DNA of 63,946 bases from the NCBI GenBank assembly GCA_947254205.1, contig CAMYCE010000002.1, positions 1 through 63,946 on the forward strand, in the 5' to 3' direction. The translations under genes and the position numbers were made by a program. Positions 26,834-35,146 of the stretch are shown here, piece after piece; position 1 is the stretch's first letter; every line of letters begins with the position of its first letter. This stretch comes from an uncultured Prevotellaceae bacterium (GTDB lineage: Bacteria; Bacteroidota; Bacteroidia; Bacteroidales; Muribaculaceae). The notes beneath the pieces are model-generated. The model was not told the DNA's origin. It saw nothing but the letters and a program-made list of their open reading frames with translations, and searched no databases.

Positions 26834-26881
26834 CAAAAAAACTGCCCTTGTCATGCGCCCTCACGCATGGCACGGGCAGTT
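26834..26881 (-). terminator. Intrinsic terminator of the 46-residue microprotein gene
   Basis: On the minus strand AACTGCCCGTGCCATGCG pairs with CGCATGACAAGGGCAGTT (arms 26864-26881 and 26840-26857) with two mismatches, and a run of seven T follows. Confidence 0.85.
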
Positions 26882-26924
26882 GCTATCATGTTATTTAAGT
26901 TCGGGGTTGGACTGGAACCTTGAA

Positions 26925-27065
26925 TTACATGTCGTCGTCGTTGTTGCTATAGATGGTATCTTTTTCCCACTCCAGCACCTTGATGTTGCCATAGCGATGA
27001 CCAAAGCGATAGATAACTAAAAGAGCCAATACAATTGCCAGAGTTGAAAGTGTCATGAGTACCAT
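26925..27065 (-). CDS. 46-residue single-pass membrane microprotein
   Basis: A short frame reads MVLMTLSTLAIVLALLVIYR, then FGHRYGNIKVLEWEKDTIYS, then NNDDDM. It has one membrane helix (about 3-19), a basic/aromatic stretch, and an acidic tail predicted in the cytoplasm by the positive-inside rule. The start is fixed by a strong Shine-Dalgarno, AAGGAGG at 27074-27080, 8 nt before the ATG. This is unusual here, since the neighbouring genes lack one. The gene has a full promoter (27127-27157) and a terminator (26834-26881), so it is a free-standing unit. I recognise no family. Small membrane subunits of oxidases or transporters look similar, but no partner is adjacent. Confidence 0.75.
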   Translation of the reverse strand: MVLMTLSTLAIVLALLVIYRFGHRYGNIKVLEWEKDTIYSNNDDDM

Positions 27066-27073
27066 AATGTTTT

Positions 27074-27080
27074 CCTCCTT
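27074..27080 (-). promoter_or_regulatory. Strong Shine-Dalgarno site of the microprotein gene
   Basis: AAGGAGG on the minus strand, with an 8-nt spacer to the ATG at 27065. It decides the start against an in-frame ATG further upstream at 27146, which would also precede the likely transcription start. Confidence 0.75.
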
Positions 27081-27126
27081 GTAATAATTTTGAGATGTAT
27101 GAAGTTTATTTTTGTTTTTCTGGTGG

Positions 27127-27157
27127 CAAAGGTATTGCCCATTCAATGGGGTGTCAA
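27127..27157 (-). promoter_or_regulatory. Promoter of the microprotein gene
   Basis: On the minus strand TTG (27155-27157), 20 nt, TACCTTTG (27127-27134), an exact match to the layout seen at pheT, thyA, tRNA-Phe and the LRR gene. The leader would be about 54 nt. Confidence 0.7.
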
Positions 27158-27319
27158 CGAGTGGTTATGGATTGTTTCGATGAACATAACGCTTTTTCCG
27201 ATAACCATGCCAATTTTTTCAACCCCACACAACAGCACATTTTCCCCAAAAAACGTGAAACTCATTGTAGTTTTTGGACTTCCTTCACGTCTAAACAAGA
27301 AAAATCCCAACAAATAGTT

Positions 27320-27327
27320 TAACTTTG
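27320..27327 (+). promoter_or_regulatory. Putative -7 box (TAACTTTG) of the NatAB-like operon
   Basis: TAACTTTG lies 34 bp before the ATG at 27362. No TTG at the ideal distance. Confidence 0.5.
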
Positions 27328-27361
27328 TGGGACATCAAAACACACATAAAAAGAAACCAAC

Positions 27362-28264
27362 ATGAGTTTTATCGAAATCAACGATGTGGTGAAGCAATAT
27401 AGCGGCCACAAGGCTCTCGACCATGTGAGCATGAGTGTGCCCGAAGGGTGCATCTATGGCTTGCTGGGGCCCAATGGAGCAGGCAAGACAACACTCATTC
27501 GCATCATCAACCGCATCACTCATCAAGATAGCGGCGAGGTGATGCTGGGTGGCAAGCCCATCACACAAGACGACGTGGCACACATTGGCTACCTGCCCGA
27601 AGAACGAGGACTATACAAGAAAATGAAAGTGGGCGAAGAAATCGTGTATTTGGCACGCATGAAAGGCCTCGACAAGGCTACCGCCACACAGCGCATGCGC
27701 TCGTGGCTGGAGCGATTCAACCTCACCGAGTGGGAAAACAAGAAAGTGGAAACCCTGTCGAAGGGTATGCAGCAAAAGGTGCAATTCATTGCCACTGTGC
27801 TCCACGAGCCCAAGTTGCTCATCTTCGACGAGCCTTTTTCGGGCTTCGACCCCGTGAATGCCGAGCAACTCAAGCACGAAATTCTGCACCTCAAGGAGCA
27901 GGGCGCCACCATCTTGTTCTCGACCCACAACATGGAGAGTGTGGAAGAAACCTGCGAGCGCATCACCCTCATCAATCACTCGCAAGTGGTGTTGCAGGGC
28001 AATGTGAAAGACATCAAGCAGGCTCACAAAAAAAATATCTACAACATCGCGCTGAGTGGCGATGCCAACTTGCCACACAACGAGCAATACTACTCCATCA
28101 TCGAGGCTGACACCGAGGGCACCCTCATCAGGCTCAACAAGGGCACAACCATTCACGACACCGTGGCGTGGCTCAACGACAACTGCCCATTGGCAGGTTT
28201 TCATGAGCAGATGCCCAGCATGAACGAAATTTTTATCGAAACCGTTAAATCACTGAACTCATGA
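27362..28264 (+). CDS. ABC transporter ATP-binding protein (NatA-like)
   Basis: This 300-residue ATPase has Walker A LLGPNGAGKTTLIR, a Q-loop region near YLPEERGLYKKM, the signature LSKGMQQKVQ, Walker B LLIFDEPFSGFDP, and the switch His in LFSTHNMES. The C-terminal part (about 215-300) is the DUF4162-like extension common in NatA and drug-export ATPases. It pairs with the permease that follows, whose ATG overlaps its stop (ATGA). The exported substrate is not known; Na+ or small molecules are the usual ideas for this class. Confidence 0.93.
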   Translation: MSFIEINDVVKQYSGHKALDHVSMSVPEGCIYGLLGPNGAGKTTLIRIINRITHQDSGEVMLGGKPITQDDVAHIGYLPEERGLYKKMKVGEEIVYLARMKGLDKATATQRMRSWLERFNLTEWENKKVETLSKGMQQKVQFIATVLHEPKLLIFDEPFSGFDPVNAEQLKHEILHLKEQGATILFSTHNMESVEETCERITLINHSQVVLQGNVKDIKQAHKKNIYNIALSGDANLPHNEQYYSIIEADTEGTLIRLNKGTTIHDTVAWLNDNCPLAGFHEQMPSMNEIFIETVKSLNS

Positions 28265-29529
28265 GCAAATTACTATTGATTATTGAACGCGAATACATGT
28301 CGATAGCCGGGCGCAAGTCGTTTCTTGTGATGACCCTGCTCATTCCGGTGCTCATGGTGCTACTCATGTTCCTGCCCTCGTGGCTTGCCGAAATCAACAA
28401 GACCAGCACCACCGAGAAAACCGCCATCACCGTGATTGATGAGACCGGCCAACTTGCCAAAGCATTCGCCAGCAACGAAATCTATGACATTGTGCCCCTC
28501 AAGGGAGAGCCGGGCAAAACCAACCCCAAGCAGTTTTTCAAAGACGGCCCTTCCAACATGGAGGCACTGGTGGTGATACCTGCCCATGTGCTCGACTCGG
28601 CACAGGTCAATGTGTATAGCTCCAACACCCTCAATGCCGGCATCATGAAATATATAGAGGAATGCCTTGCCGACACGCTCACCACCATGAAACTGCAACA
28701 ACAGGGCATTGCAGGGCTCGACAGCATTGTGCGCAACGCCCAAGTCGACCTCAACATCAACAGCGTGAAAATCGCCGAAGATGGCAGCGAGAGCGGTGGT
28801 CATGCCGAGGTGGCTATGGTGCTGGGCATTGCCCTTTCATTTGTGATCTACATGTTTGTCATCACCTATGGAGCCATGATCATGAATAGCGTGGTCGAGG
28901 AGAAAACCAACCGCATTGTCGAGGTGATTGTGAGCAGTTGCAAGCCCTTCCAGCTCATGATGGGCAAAATCATTGGCGTGGGACTTGTGGGACTCACTCA
29001 ATTCACCATTTGGGTCGTGATTCTCGCTGCAGTGATGAGCTTGAGCGGCATCACCTCCAACCCCGACAGCCCCATGGGCATGGTGAACATAGCAATCGAG
29101 GCATTGAAGAGCATCAACATCTTTAGTGTGCTCGCCTTTTTTGTCATCTATTTCATTGGTGGCTATCTGCTCTATGCCTCGCTGTTTGCCGGTTTTGGTT
29201 CGGCAGTCGACCAAGCAAGCGACACCTCGCAATTCATGACACCCATCTTGCTCATCATGATTGTGGCCCTCTATGCCGGCATTGGGTGCATGGAAAACCC
29301 CAACGGCACTATGGCAGTGTGGTGCTCCATCATTCCCTTCACATCGCCCATCGTGATGATGGTGAGGCTGCCCTATGAGGTGCCCCTGTGGCAAATGGCA
29401 TTGAGCATCGGTCTACTTTTTGCCACTGCATTGGCTATGATTTGGGTGAGCGCGCGCATCTATCGCACCGGCATCTTGCTCTATGGCAAAAAACACTCCA
29501 TCAAAGACATCATCAAGTGGATAAAATAG
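28261..29529 (+). CDS. ABC transporter permease (NatB-like, ABC-2 type)
   Basis: This 422-residue membrane protein has one segment near the start (about 20-45, LVMTLLIPVLMVLLMFLP), a large extracytoplasmic loop (about 45-180), and five further segments in the C-terminal half, including VEEKTNRIVEVIVSSCKPFQ and a following LMMGKIIGVGLVGL, the hallmark of ABC-2 export permeases of the NatB type. It is translationally coupled to the ATPase gene by a 4-nt overlap. Confidence 0.92.
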   Translation: MSKLLLIIEREYMSIAGRKSFLVMTLLIPVLMVLLMFLPSWLAEINKTSTTEKTAITVIDETGQLAKAFASNEIYDIVPLKGEPGKTNPKQFFKDGPSNMEALVVIPAHVLDSAQVNVYSSNTLNAGIMKYIEECLADTLTTMKLQQQGIAGLDSIVRNAQVDLNINSVKIAEDGSESGGHAEVAMVLGIALSFVIYMFVITYGAMIMNSVVEEKTNRIVEVIVSSCKPFQLMMGKIIGVGLVGLTQFTIWVVILAAVMSLSGITSNPDSPMGMVNIAIEALKSINIFSVLAFFVIYFIGGYLLYASLFAGFGSAVDQASDTSQFMTPILLIMIVALYAGIGCMENPNGTMAVWCSIIPFTSPIVMMVRLPYEVPLWQMALSIGLLFATALAMIWVSARIYRTGILLYGKKHSIKDIIKWIK

Positions 29530-29605
29530 AAACCACACCACACATCATCGAAACTCACATAGAAAACGAAAAATAGGGGGCATGAAATCTGTCCTCTATT
29601 TTTTG

Positions 29606-29613
29606 TATCTTTG
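29606..29613 (+). promoter_or_regulatory. Putative -7 box (TATCTTTG) of the MsbA-like gene
   Basis: TATCTTTG lies 36 bp before the ATG at 29650. This also argues against the longer frame opening with TTG at 29611, which begins inside the box. Confidence 0.5.
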
Positions 29614-29649
29614 TTGCGACTTATTTTCAATCAAGACAACAGGAACACT

Positions 29650-31479
29650 ATGTTTAACGGATTTTTCATGATATTGCGCCGCTTTATACCGCCCTACAAG
29701 CGATATATCGTGCTCAACGTCATTTTCAACATATTGGCAGCCTTTTTCACGCTGTTTTCGTTTGCCCTCATCATTCCCATTCTCGAAATGCTCTTTGGCA
29801 TCAACCGCGCCCACTACACCTTCATGCCATGGGGCAGCGGTAGCCTGAAAGATGTGGTGGTCAACGATTTTTACTATGCCGTGCAATGCATAATTGAGAC
29901 CCATGGCCCCTCGATGGCACTGGCAGGCATAGCCCTTGCACTGGTGGTGCTGGCAGGCATCAAGACGGGTAGTGCCTATCTTGCCGCCTACAACATGATT
30001 GCCATTCGCACGGGCGTGGTGCGCGATCTGCGCCAACAAATCTACAACAAAATCGTGTCGTTGCCCATCGCCTTCTTCAGCAACGAGCGCAAAGGCGACG
30101 TGATGGCACGCATGAGTGGCGACGTGAGCGAGGTTGAAAATTCCATCATGTCGTCGCTCGACATGATGTTTAAAAACCCTATCATGATTGTGGTGTGCCT
30201 CACCATGATGATTATGGTGAGCTGGCAACTCACCCTCTTTGTGCTCATTTTGCTACCTGTGGCAGGAGGCATCATGGGGGCTGTGGGCAAGCGATTGAAG
30301 CGCAAGTCGCTCGACCTGCAAAACCAGTGGGGCGTGTTGCTAAGCAACATTGAAGAAACCATTGGCGGACTGCGCATTATCAAGGCTTTCAATGCCGAGC
30401 GCAAGGTAGAAAAGCGATTTGACGGCGAGAATGAAAAATTCTTGAACATGAGCCGTGGCATGAACCGACGCTATGAACTCGCCCACCCCATGAGCGAATT
30501 TTTGGGCACTGCCACCATTGCCATTGTGCTGTGGTTTGGCGGCTCGCTCATCTTGAGTGGCACACAATCAATCACCGCCCCCTCGTTTATCTACTACATG
30601 GTGATTTTTTACAGCATCATCAACCCTGCCAAAGATTTTTCAAAAGCCAGCTACTCGATGCAACGGGGCCTCGCCTCGATGCAGCGCATCGACAAGATAT
30701 TGCAAGCCGAAAACTCCCTCAAAGACCCTGTGCACCCCACTGCCCTGCCCTGCATGCAACAAGGCATCAGCTATCGTGGTGTGAAATTTCGCTATGGCGA
30801 AAAATGGGTGATCGACGGCATCGACCTCGACATCAAGAAGGGAATGACCGTGGCACTGGTGGGGCAAAGCGGCAGTGGCAAAACCACACTTGCCGACTTG
30901 TTGCCACGATTCTACGACGTGCAAGAAGGTGGCATTTTCATCGATGGAATCGACACTCGAGACGTGACCAAAGAGAGCCTGCGTGCTCTCATGGGCAATG
31001 TGAATCAAGAGGCTATTCTCTTTAACGACACCATCTATGGCAACATCACCTTTGGCGTGGAAAATGCCACTCGCGACGAGGTGATTGCTGCAGCACGCAT
31101 TGCCAATGCCTATGATTTTATCATGGCCACGCCACAAGGATTTGACACCAACATTGGCGATCGTGGAGGCAATCTATCGGGCGGACAACGCCAACGCCTG
31201 AGCATAGCACGCGCCATTCTCAAAAATCCGCCCATTCTCATTCTCGACGAGGCCACCTCGGCACTCGACACCGAGAGCGAGCATCTCGTGCAAGAAGCCC
31301 TCGACCACCTCATGAGTGGGCGCACCACACTGGTCATTGCTCACAGGCTCTCAACCATTAAAAATGCCGACTTGATATGCGTGATGCAAGAGGGCAAAAT
31401 CATTGAGCAGGGCACCCATGAGCAACTCATCGCCAAGCAGGGGGCCTACAAGCACTTGGTCGACATGCAGACGTTTTAA
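29650..31479 (+). CDS. ABC exporter, fused permease and ATPase (MsbA-like)
   Basis: This 609-residue half-transporter has six membrane segments in the N-terminal part (about 10-330) and an ATPase domain: Walker A GQSGSGKTTLADLLPRF, signature LSGGQRQRLSIARAIL, Walker B ILILDEATSALD, and the switch His in VIAHRLST. It works as a homodimer. Relatives move lipid A, lipid-linked sugars or drugs across the inner membrane. ATG at 29650 gives the family-like start MFNGFFMILRRFIPPYKRY. purN follows after 11 nt. Confidence 0.93.
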   Translation: MFNGFFMILRRFIPPYKRYIVLNVIFNILAAFFTLFSFALIIPILEMLFGINRAHYTFMPWGSGSLKDVVVNDFYYAVQCIIETHGPSMALAGIALALVVLAGIKTGSAYLAAYNMIAIRTGVVRDLRQQIYNKIVSLPIAFFSNERKGDVMARMSGDVSEVENSIMSSLDMMFKNPIMIVVCLTMMIMVSWQLTLFVLILLPVAGGIMGAVGKRLKRKSLDLQNQWGVLLSNIEETIGGLRIIKAFNAERKVEKRFDGENEKFLNMSRGMNRRYELAHPMSEFLGTATIAIVLWFGGSLILSGTQSITAPSFIYYMVIFYSIINPAKDFSKASYSMQRGLASMQRIDKILQAENSLKDPVHPTALPCMQQGISYRGVKFRYGEKWVIDGIDLDIKKGMTVALVGQSGSGKTTLADLLPRFYDVQEGGIFIDGIDTRDVTKESLRALMGNVNQEAILFNDTIYGNITFGVENATRDEVIAAARIANAYDFIMATPQGFDTNIGDRGGNLSGGQRQRLSIARAILKNPPILILDEATSALDTESEHLVQEALDHLMSGRTTLVIAHRLSTIKNADLICVMQEGKIIEQGTHEQLIAKQGAYKHLVDMQTF

Positions 31480-31490
31480 ATTGCAACTCG

Positions 31491-32072
31491 ATGAAAAAGA
31501 AAAAAATAAGCATCTGGCTATCGGGGGCTGGCAGCAATGCCGAGAGCCTCATTCGCTATTTTGGCAATCACCCTGCCATTGAAGTGGCAAGCGTGCTGAG
31601 CAATGCACCTCAAGCACCGGCCATTGAGCGACTGCGACCATTGGGACACGAAGTGCAGGTCTACACGCCCGAGCAATGGAAAAAACCCGATGAAATCGCC
31701 CAAAAACTGCAAAACGACGGCATCGACCTCATCGTGCTTGCCGGCTTCCTCGCCATTGTGCACGAGCCTCTGCTCACAGCCTTTGAAGGGCGCATCGTGA
31801 ATCTGCACCCCTCGCTATTGCCCAAATATGGAGGCAAGGGCATGTGGGGGCATCATGTGCACGAGGCAGTGATAGCTGCTGGCGACACCGAAAGTGGCAT
31901 CACGGTGCATGTGGTGAGTGGTAAAATCGATGGAGGGCACATCATTGCCCGGCACACTTGCCCTGTGTTGCCCACCGACACGCCTGCCCAGCTCGAAGAG
32001 CGCATTCACCACCTCGAACACCGCTATTATCCCCCAATCGTGGAACAATATTTACTCAAAAGCAAAGGGTAA
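31491..32072 (+). CDS. purN: Phosphoribosylglycinamide formyltransferase
   Basis: This 193-residue enzyme transfers a formyl group from 10-formyl-tetrahydrofolate to GAR in purine synthesis. The substrate loop is WLSGAGSNAESLI. The active-site N and H are in VNLHPSLLPKYGGKGMWG, and the catalytic Asp in GKIDGGHIIA. Length and motif spacing are normal. It shares the direction of the ABC exporter, 11 nt before it. The folate-using thyA-folA operon faces it from the other side. Confidence 0.97.
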   Translation: MKKKKISIWLSGAGSNAESLIRYFGNHPAIEVASVLSNAPQAPAIERLRPLGHEVQVYTPEQWKKPDEIAQKLQNDGIDLIVLAGFLAIVHEPLLTAFEGRIVNLHPSLLPKYGGKGMWGHHVHEAVIAAGDTESGITVHVVSGKIDGGHIIARHTCPVLPTDTPAQLEERIHHLEHRYYPPIVEQYLLKSKG

Positions 32073-32102
32073 TCACGCTATTGGTAAACCATTTATGGAG
32101 TT

Positions 32103-32135
32103 GTAAGGGTGCACGATACCGTGCATCGTCGTTAC
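32103..32135. repeat. Degenerate palindromic repeat between purN and folA
   Basis: GTAAGGGTGCACG (32103-32115) and CGTGCATCGTCGTTAC (32120-32135) form an imperfect hairpin. The right arm resembles that of the palindrome behind serS (51091-51118), both with TGCATCGTC and a nearby TAC. It may act as a terminator for the two convergent genes. Confidence 0.45.
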
Positions 32136-32139
32136 TTCT

Positions 32140-32640
32140 TCAGCACTTGCGCTTGAGGGTGACGAAGCTATAGGGATAGGGATTTTTTTCGTCGGCATCG
32201 TGGTCTTCACGTGCAAGCTCGGTCCACTCACTATGGTCGAAAGCTGGGAAAAACGTGTCGGCATCGGCAAACTCGTGATGCAACAGCGTGAGATAGAGAG
32301 TATCCACCCTGTCGAAAGTTGCGCCATAGAGTTGTGCGCCACCCACGACAAACACCTCGCCCGCCATCTCCACACGACTCAAAGCCTCATCAACACTGTG
32401 CACCACCGTCACCCCTTGTGGGTGGTAGTCGTGGTTGCGAGTCACCACAATGTTTTGACGACCTGGGAGTGGCCCTTTGGGAAACGATTCAAAGGTTTTG
32501 CGTCCCATCACAATAGAGTGCCCCATGGTGATGGTTTTAAAATGCTTGAGGTCGGCCGGCAAGTGGCACAATAAATCGCCATTTTTGCCGATTGCCCCGT
32601 CTTGAGCTATCACAACGATTGCCGAGAGTTTTTGTTCCAT
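32140..32640 (-). CDS. folA: Dihydrofolate reductase
   Basis: This 166-residue enzyme reduces dihydrofolate to tetrahydrofolate with NADPH. It starts LSAIVVIAQDGAIGKNGDLL and has the conserved MGRKTFESFP, then NIVVTRNHDYHP and FVVGGAQLYGATF. The catalytic acid is an Asp (LPADLKHFKTIT region). It lies 29 nt behind thyA on the same strand; the pairing makes sense because thymidylate synthesis produces dihydrofolate. Confidence 0.96.
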   Translation of the reverse strand: MEQKLSAIVVIAQDGAIGKNGDLLCHLPADLKHFKTITMGHSIVMGRKTFESFPKGPLPGRQNIVVTRNHDYHPQGVTVVHSVDEALSRVEMAGEVFVVGGAQLYGATFDRVDTLYLTLLHHEFADADTFFPAFDHSEWTELAREDHDADEKNPYPYSFVTLKRKC

Positions 32641-32669
32641 TTCATCGAATATTTTTCAGTTTTTTTAGG

Positions 32670-33464
32670 TCAAACCGACACTTCTCCTTTGATGGCAGGG
32701 TGAGGATCATAGCCTTCGAGCTTGAAATCATCGTAGGTAAAGTCAAAGATGCCTTTCACCGCAGGGTTGAGCACCATGCGAGGCAAGGGGCGAGTGTCGC
32801 GCGAGAGTTGTTCGTGCACTTGATTCATGTGGTTGAGATAGATGTGAGCATCGCCAAAGGTGTGCACAAAATCGCCAGCCTTGAGCCCTGTGACATGCGC
32901 CACCATCATGAGCAACAAAGCATAGCTCGCTATGTTGAAGGGAACACCCAAAAAAAGGTCGGCACTGCGCTGATAGAGTTGAAGACTCAAGCGACCATTG
33001 GCCACATAGAACTGAAACAACGTGTGGCAAGGAGGCAGAGCCATGCAATTCACTTCGGCCACATTCCACGCGCTCACAATGAGCCGGCGAGAATCGGGAT
33101 TTTTCTTGATGTTTTCAACCACATCGGCAATTTGGTCGATGCTACCGCCATGCTCATCGGGCCACGAACGCCATTGATGACCATAGACAGGGCCCAGCTC
33201 GCCTTGTGCATCGGCCCACTCGTTCCAAATGCGCACCCCATGCTCTTGCAGCCAATGCACATTGGTGTCGCCACGCAAAAACCACAGCAACTCATAAATC
33301 ACCGACTTGAGATGCACTTTTTTGGTGGTGAGCAAGGGGAAGCCCTCATCGAGATTAAACCTCAGCTGATGGCCAAAAATGCTCTTGGTGCCCGTGCCCG
33401 TGCGATCGTGTTTCACAACCCCTTCATCGAGCACTCGCTGCAAGAGGTCGAGATATTGCTTCAT
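32670..33464 (-). CDS. thyA: Thymidylate synthase (ThyA type)
   Basis: This 264-residue enzyme makes dTMP from dUMP with methylene-tetrahydrofolate. The arginine loop is HDRTGTGTKSIFG, the catalytic Cys in ALPPCHTLFQFYV, and the nucleotide-binding end DAHIYLNHM. The start MKQYLDLLQRVL at 33464 matches E. coli-type enzymes; the frame stays open upstream to 33650 but would begin upstream of the likely promoter. It is the first gene of thyA-folA. Confidence 0.97.
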   Translation of the reverse strand: MKQYLDLLQRVLDEGVVKHDRTGTGTKSIFGHQLRFNLDEGFPLLTTKKVHLKSVIYELLWFLRGDTNVHWLQEHGVRIWNEWADAQGELGPVYGHQWRSWPDEHGGSIDQIADVVENIKKNPDSRRLIVSAWNVAEVNCMALPPCHTLFQFYVANGRLSLQLYQRSADLFLGVPFNIASYALLLMMVAHVTGLKAGDFVHTFGDAHIYLNHMNQVHEQLSRDTRPLPRMVLNPAVKGIFDFTYDDFKLEGYDPHPAIKGEVSV

Positions 33465-33526
33465 TGTGTTGCTGTTGAAGTTTTTAGTTAAAATAAAAAT
33501 AGCAACAAAAGGCTCCAAAAAGGACC

Positions 33527-33549
33527 ATGTTGCAACATTGTTGCAACAA
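33527..33549 (-). promoter_or_regulatory. Tandem palindromes over the thyA start site (candidate operator)
   Basis: ATGTTGCAACAT (33527-33538) and TTGTTGCAACAA (33538-33549) are two perfect 12-bp palindromes sharing one base, with the core TGTTGCAACA repeated every 11 bp, one helical turn. They overlap the end of the -7 box and the expected start site. A bound regulator would block or reset thyA-folA transcription. Confidence 0.55.
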
Positions 33550-33577
33550 AGATAATGCTTAATTGCTAAAATTGCAA
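33547..33577 (-). promoter_or_regulatory. Promoter of thyA-folA
   Basis: On the minus strand TTG (33575-33577), 20 nt, TATCTTTG (33547-33554). The leader to the ATG at 33464 is about 75 nt. Confidence 0.7.
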
Positions 33578-33735
33578 CAACAGCACAATGCACACGAGAG
33601 CAAAGAATCTTAAAATTTACAAGTGCAAAATTCTGCTCATTGCACAACAACAGAAGCTAACCTGCGGATTATTCGCTCATAACAGCCGGTTGTTAATAAC
33701 TTTTACTCCTTCTTTTCTATTTTATAGAGTTTAAG

Positions 33736-33768
33736 TTTGTAAACTCTGCAAAATTATAACTACCTTTA
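33736..33768 (+). promoter_or_regulatory. Putative promoter of the division and cell-wall cluster
   Basis: TTTG (33736-33739), 21 nt, TACCTTTA (33761-33768), one base off TAnnTTTG. A 7-bp inverted repeat, GAGTTTA (33727-33733) with TAAACTC (33740-33746), surrounds the -33 element. The rest of 33578-33846 holds no gene I can support. Confidence 0.5.
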
Positions 33769-33846
33769 CAGCCAAATTCACGCGCATGTACTATATAGAT
33801 GCGAAAAAATAATTTTAGGCCAACCCAACAACAGTTTTTCTCACAC

Positions 33847-34803
33847 ATGGATTGTCAAGTTTATCATATCCCGGCTCTGCTCCAACCCTGCATCGACGCA
33901 CTCGCCATCAAGCCCGATGGCAACTATGTTGACGTGACCTTTGGAGGAGGAGGACACAGTCGTGAAATCATGAAAAACTTGGGGCCCACAGGGCATCTCT
34001 ATGGCATGGATCAAGACCTTGATGCCTATGGCAACCGCATCGACGACGAGCGATTTACATTTGTACATGGAAATTTTGCTTTTATCAAAAATTTCATGCG
34101 CTATTATGGCGTTGACGGGGTTGACGGCATTTTGGCCGACCTTGGAGTGTCGTTTCATCACTTCGACGACAAAGACCGTGGATTTTCGTTTCGCTTTGAG
34201 GGGCCACTCGACATGCGCATGAACCGCAACAGCGAGCTCGATGCCGGCAAGGTGATAGCCACCTATAGCGAGGAGCAGATTGCCAACATGCTCTACCTGT
34301 ATGGCGAGCTCAAGCAGTCGCGACGCATGGCATCGGCTATCATCAAGGCTCGCTCACTTGCCCCCATTACCACCACCGAGCAGTTGCTGGCGATTATCAA
34401 GCCCTACATACGTCCTGCCCAAGAGAAAAAAGAGCTGGCACAAGTGTTTCAAGCCTTGCGCATCGAGGTGAATCAAGAAATTGATGTGCTCAAGCAACTG
34501 CTATCGCAGTCGCTACAAGTGCTCAATCCCGGTGGCAGGCTGGCAGTGATCACCTATCACTCACTCGAAGACCGACTGGTGAAAAACTTCATGCGCAGTG
34601 GCAACATTGAAGGCAAAATCGACAAAGATTTTTTTGGCCAAGTGCACACCCCGTGGCGACTCATCAACAACAAGGTGATTGTGCCCGATGCCCAAGAAAT
34701 AGAGCGCAACCCACGAGCGCGCAGTGCCAAATTGCGCATAGCCGAGAAACTTGACGACAGCAGTATTAACCCCTCAAGCAACAACCCAAATGGCAGAAAA
34801 TAA
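33847..34803 (+). CDS. rsmH: 16S rRNA (cytosine1402-N4)-methyltransferase
   Basis: From ATG at 33847 this is a 318-residue methyltransferase beginning MDCQVYHIPALLQPC, which fits the family's short lead before YHxPxLL. The SAM loop is YVDVTFGGGGHSREI. DGILADLGVSFHHFDD and VITYHSLEDRLVKNF are conserved. An in-frame ATG at 33799 would add 16 residues with no resemblance to relatives. It is the first gene of the cluster; mraZ, which often precedes it, is absent. The end overlaps ftsL by 14 nt. Confidence 0.95.
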   Translation: MDCQVYHIPALLQPCIDALAIKPDGNYVDVTFGGGGHSREIMKNLGPTGHLYGMDQDLDAYGNRIDDERFTFVHGNFAFIKNFMRYYGVDGVDGILADLGVSFHHFDDKDRGFSFRFEGPLDMRMNRNSELDAGKVIATYSEEQIANMLYLYGELKQSRRMASAIIKARSLAPITTTEQLLAIIKPYIRPAQEKKELAQVFQALRIEVNQEIDVLKQLLSQSLQVLNPGGRLAVITYHSLEDRLVKNFMRSGNIEGKIDKDFFGQVHTPWRLINNKVIVPDAQEIERNPRARSAKLRIAEKLDDSSINPSSNNPNGRK

Positions 34804-35146
34804 AAACAACAAATCGCGTGGAGTTGACACGACCAAAATACTGTCGCAAGCTGTGCAAGGGCGCAGTTTTCTCACCTTCGACTTTTTCAAAAACAACTGG
34901 ATATATATTGTTGCGGCAACCGTCATGACACTCATGCACATCAGCAACAAATACACCTGCCAAGAGTGCATGAGCGAAATCATGGAGCTCAAGACCACTC
35001 TCAACAACACCAAAACCGATTGCGTGGACATCAGTGCCCAATACAACTCGATGATTAGAGAAAGCCAAATGACCTCATTTATCGACACCCTGCACTTGGG
35101 CTTGTGTGCTCCCGAACAACCACCCTATAAACTCGTAGAAAAATGA
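34790..35146 (+). CDS. ftsL: FtsL-like division protein
   Basis: This 118-residue bitopic protein has a cytoplasmic start (about 1-40), one membrane segment (about 41-58, NWIYIVAATVMTLMHI) and a short heptad-like periplasmic part (SEIMELKTTLNNTKTDC). Length, topology and position between rsmH and ftsI identify it as FtsL of the FtsQLB complex, although sequence identity in this family is low. It carries two Cys near the membrane (CQEC). The start lies inside rsmH and the stop overlaps ftsI as ATGA. Confidence 0.85.
   Translation: MAENKNNKSRGVDTTKILSQAVQGRSFLTFDFFKNNWIYIVAATVMTLMHISNKYTCQECMSEIMELKTTLNNTKTDCVDISAQYNSMIRESQMTSFIDTLHLGLCAPEQPPYKLVEK

Noticed and set aside
33465..33650. N-terminal extension of thyA
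   Set aside because: It crosses the thyA promoter and the tandem palindromes; the family start is at 33464.
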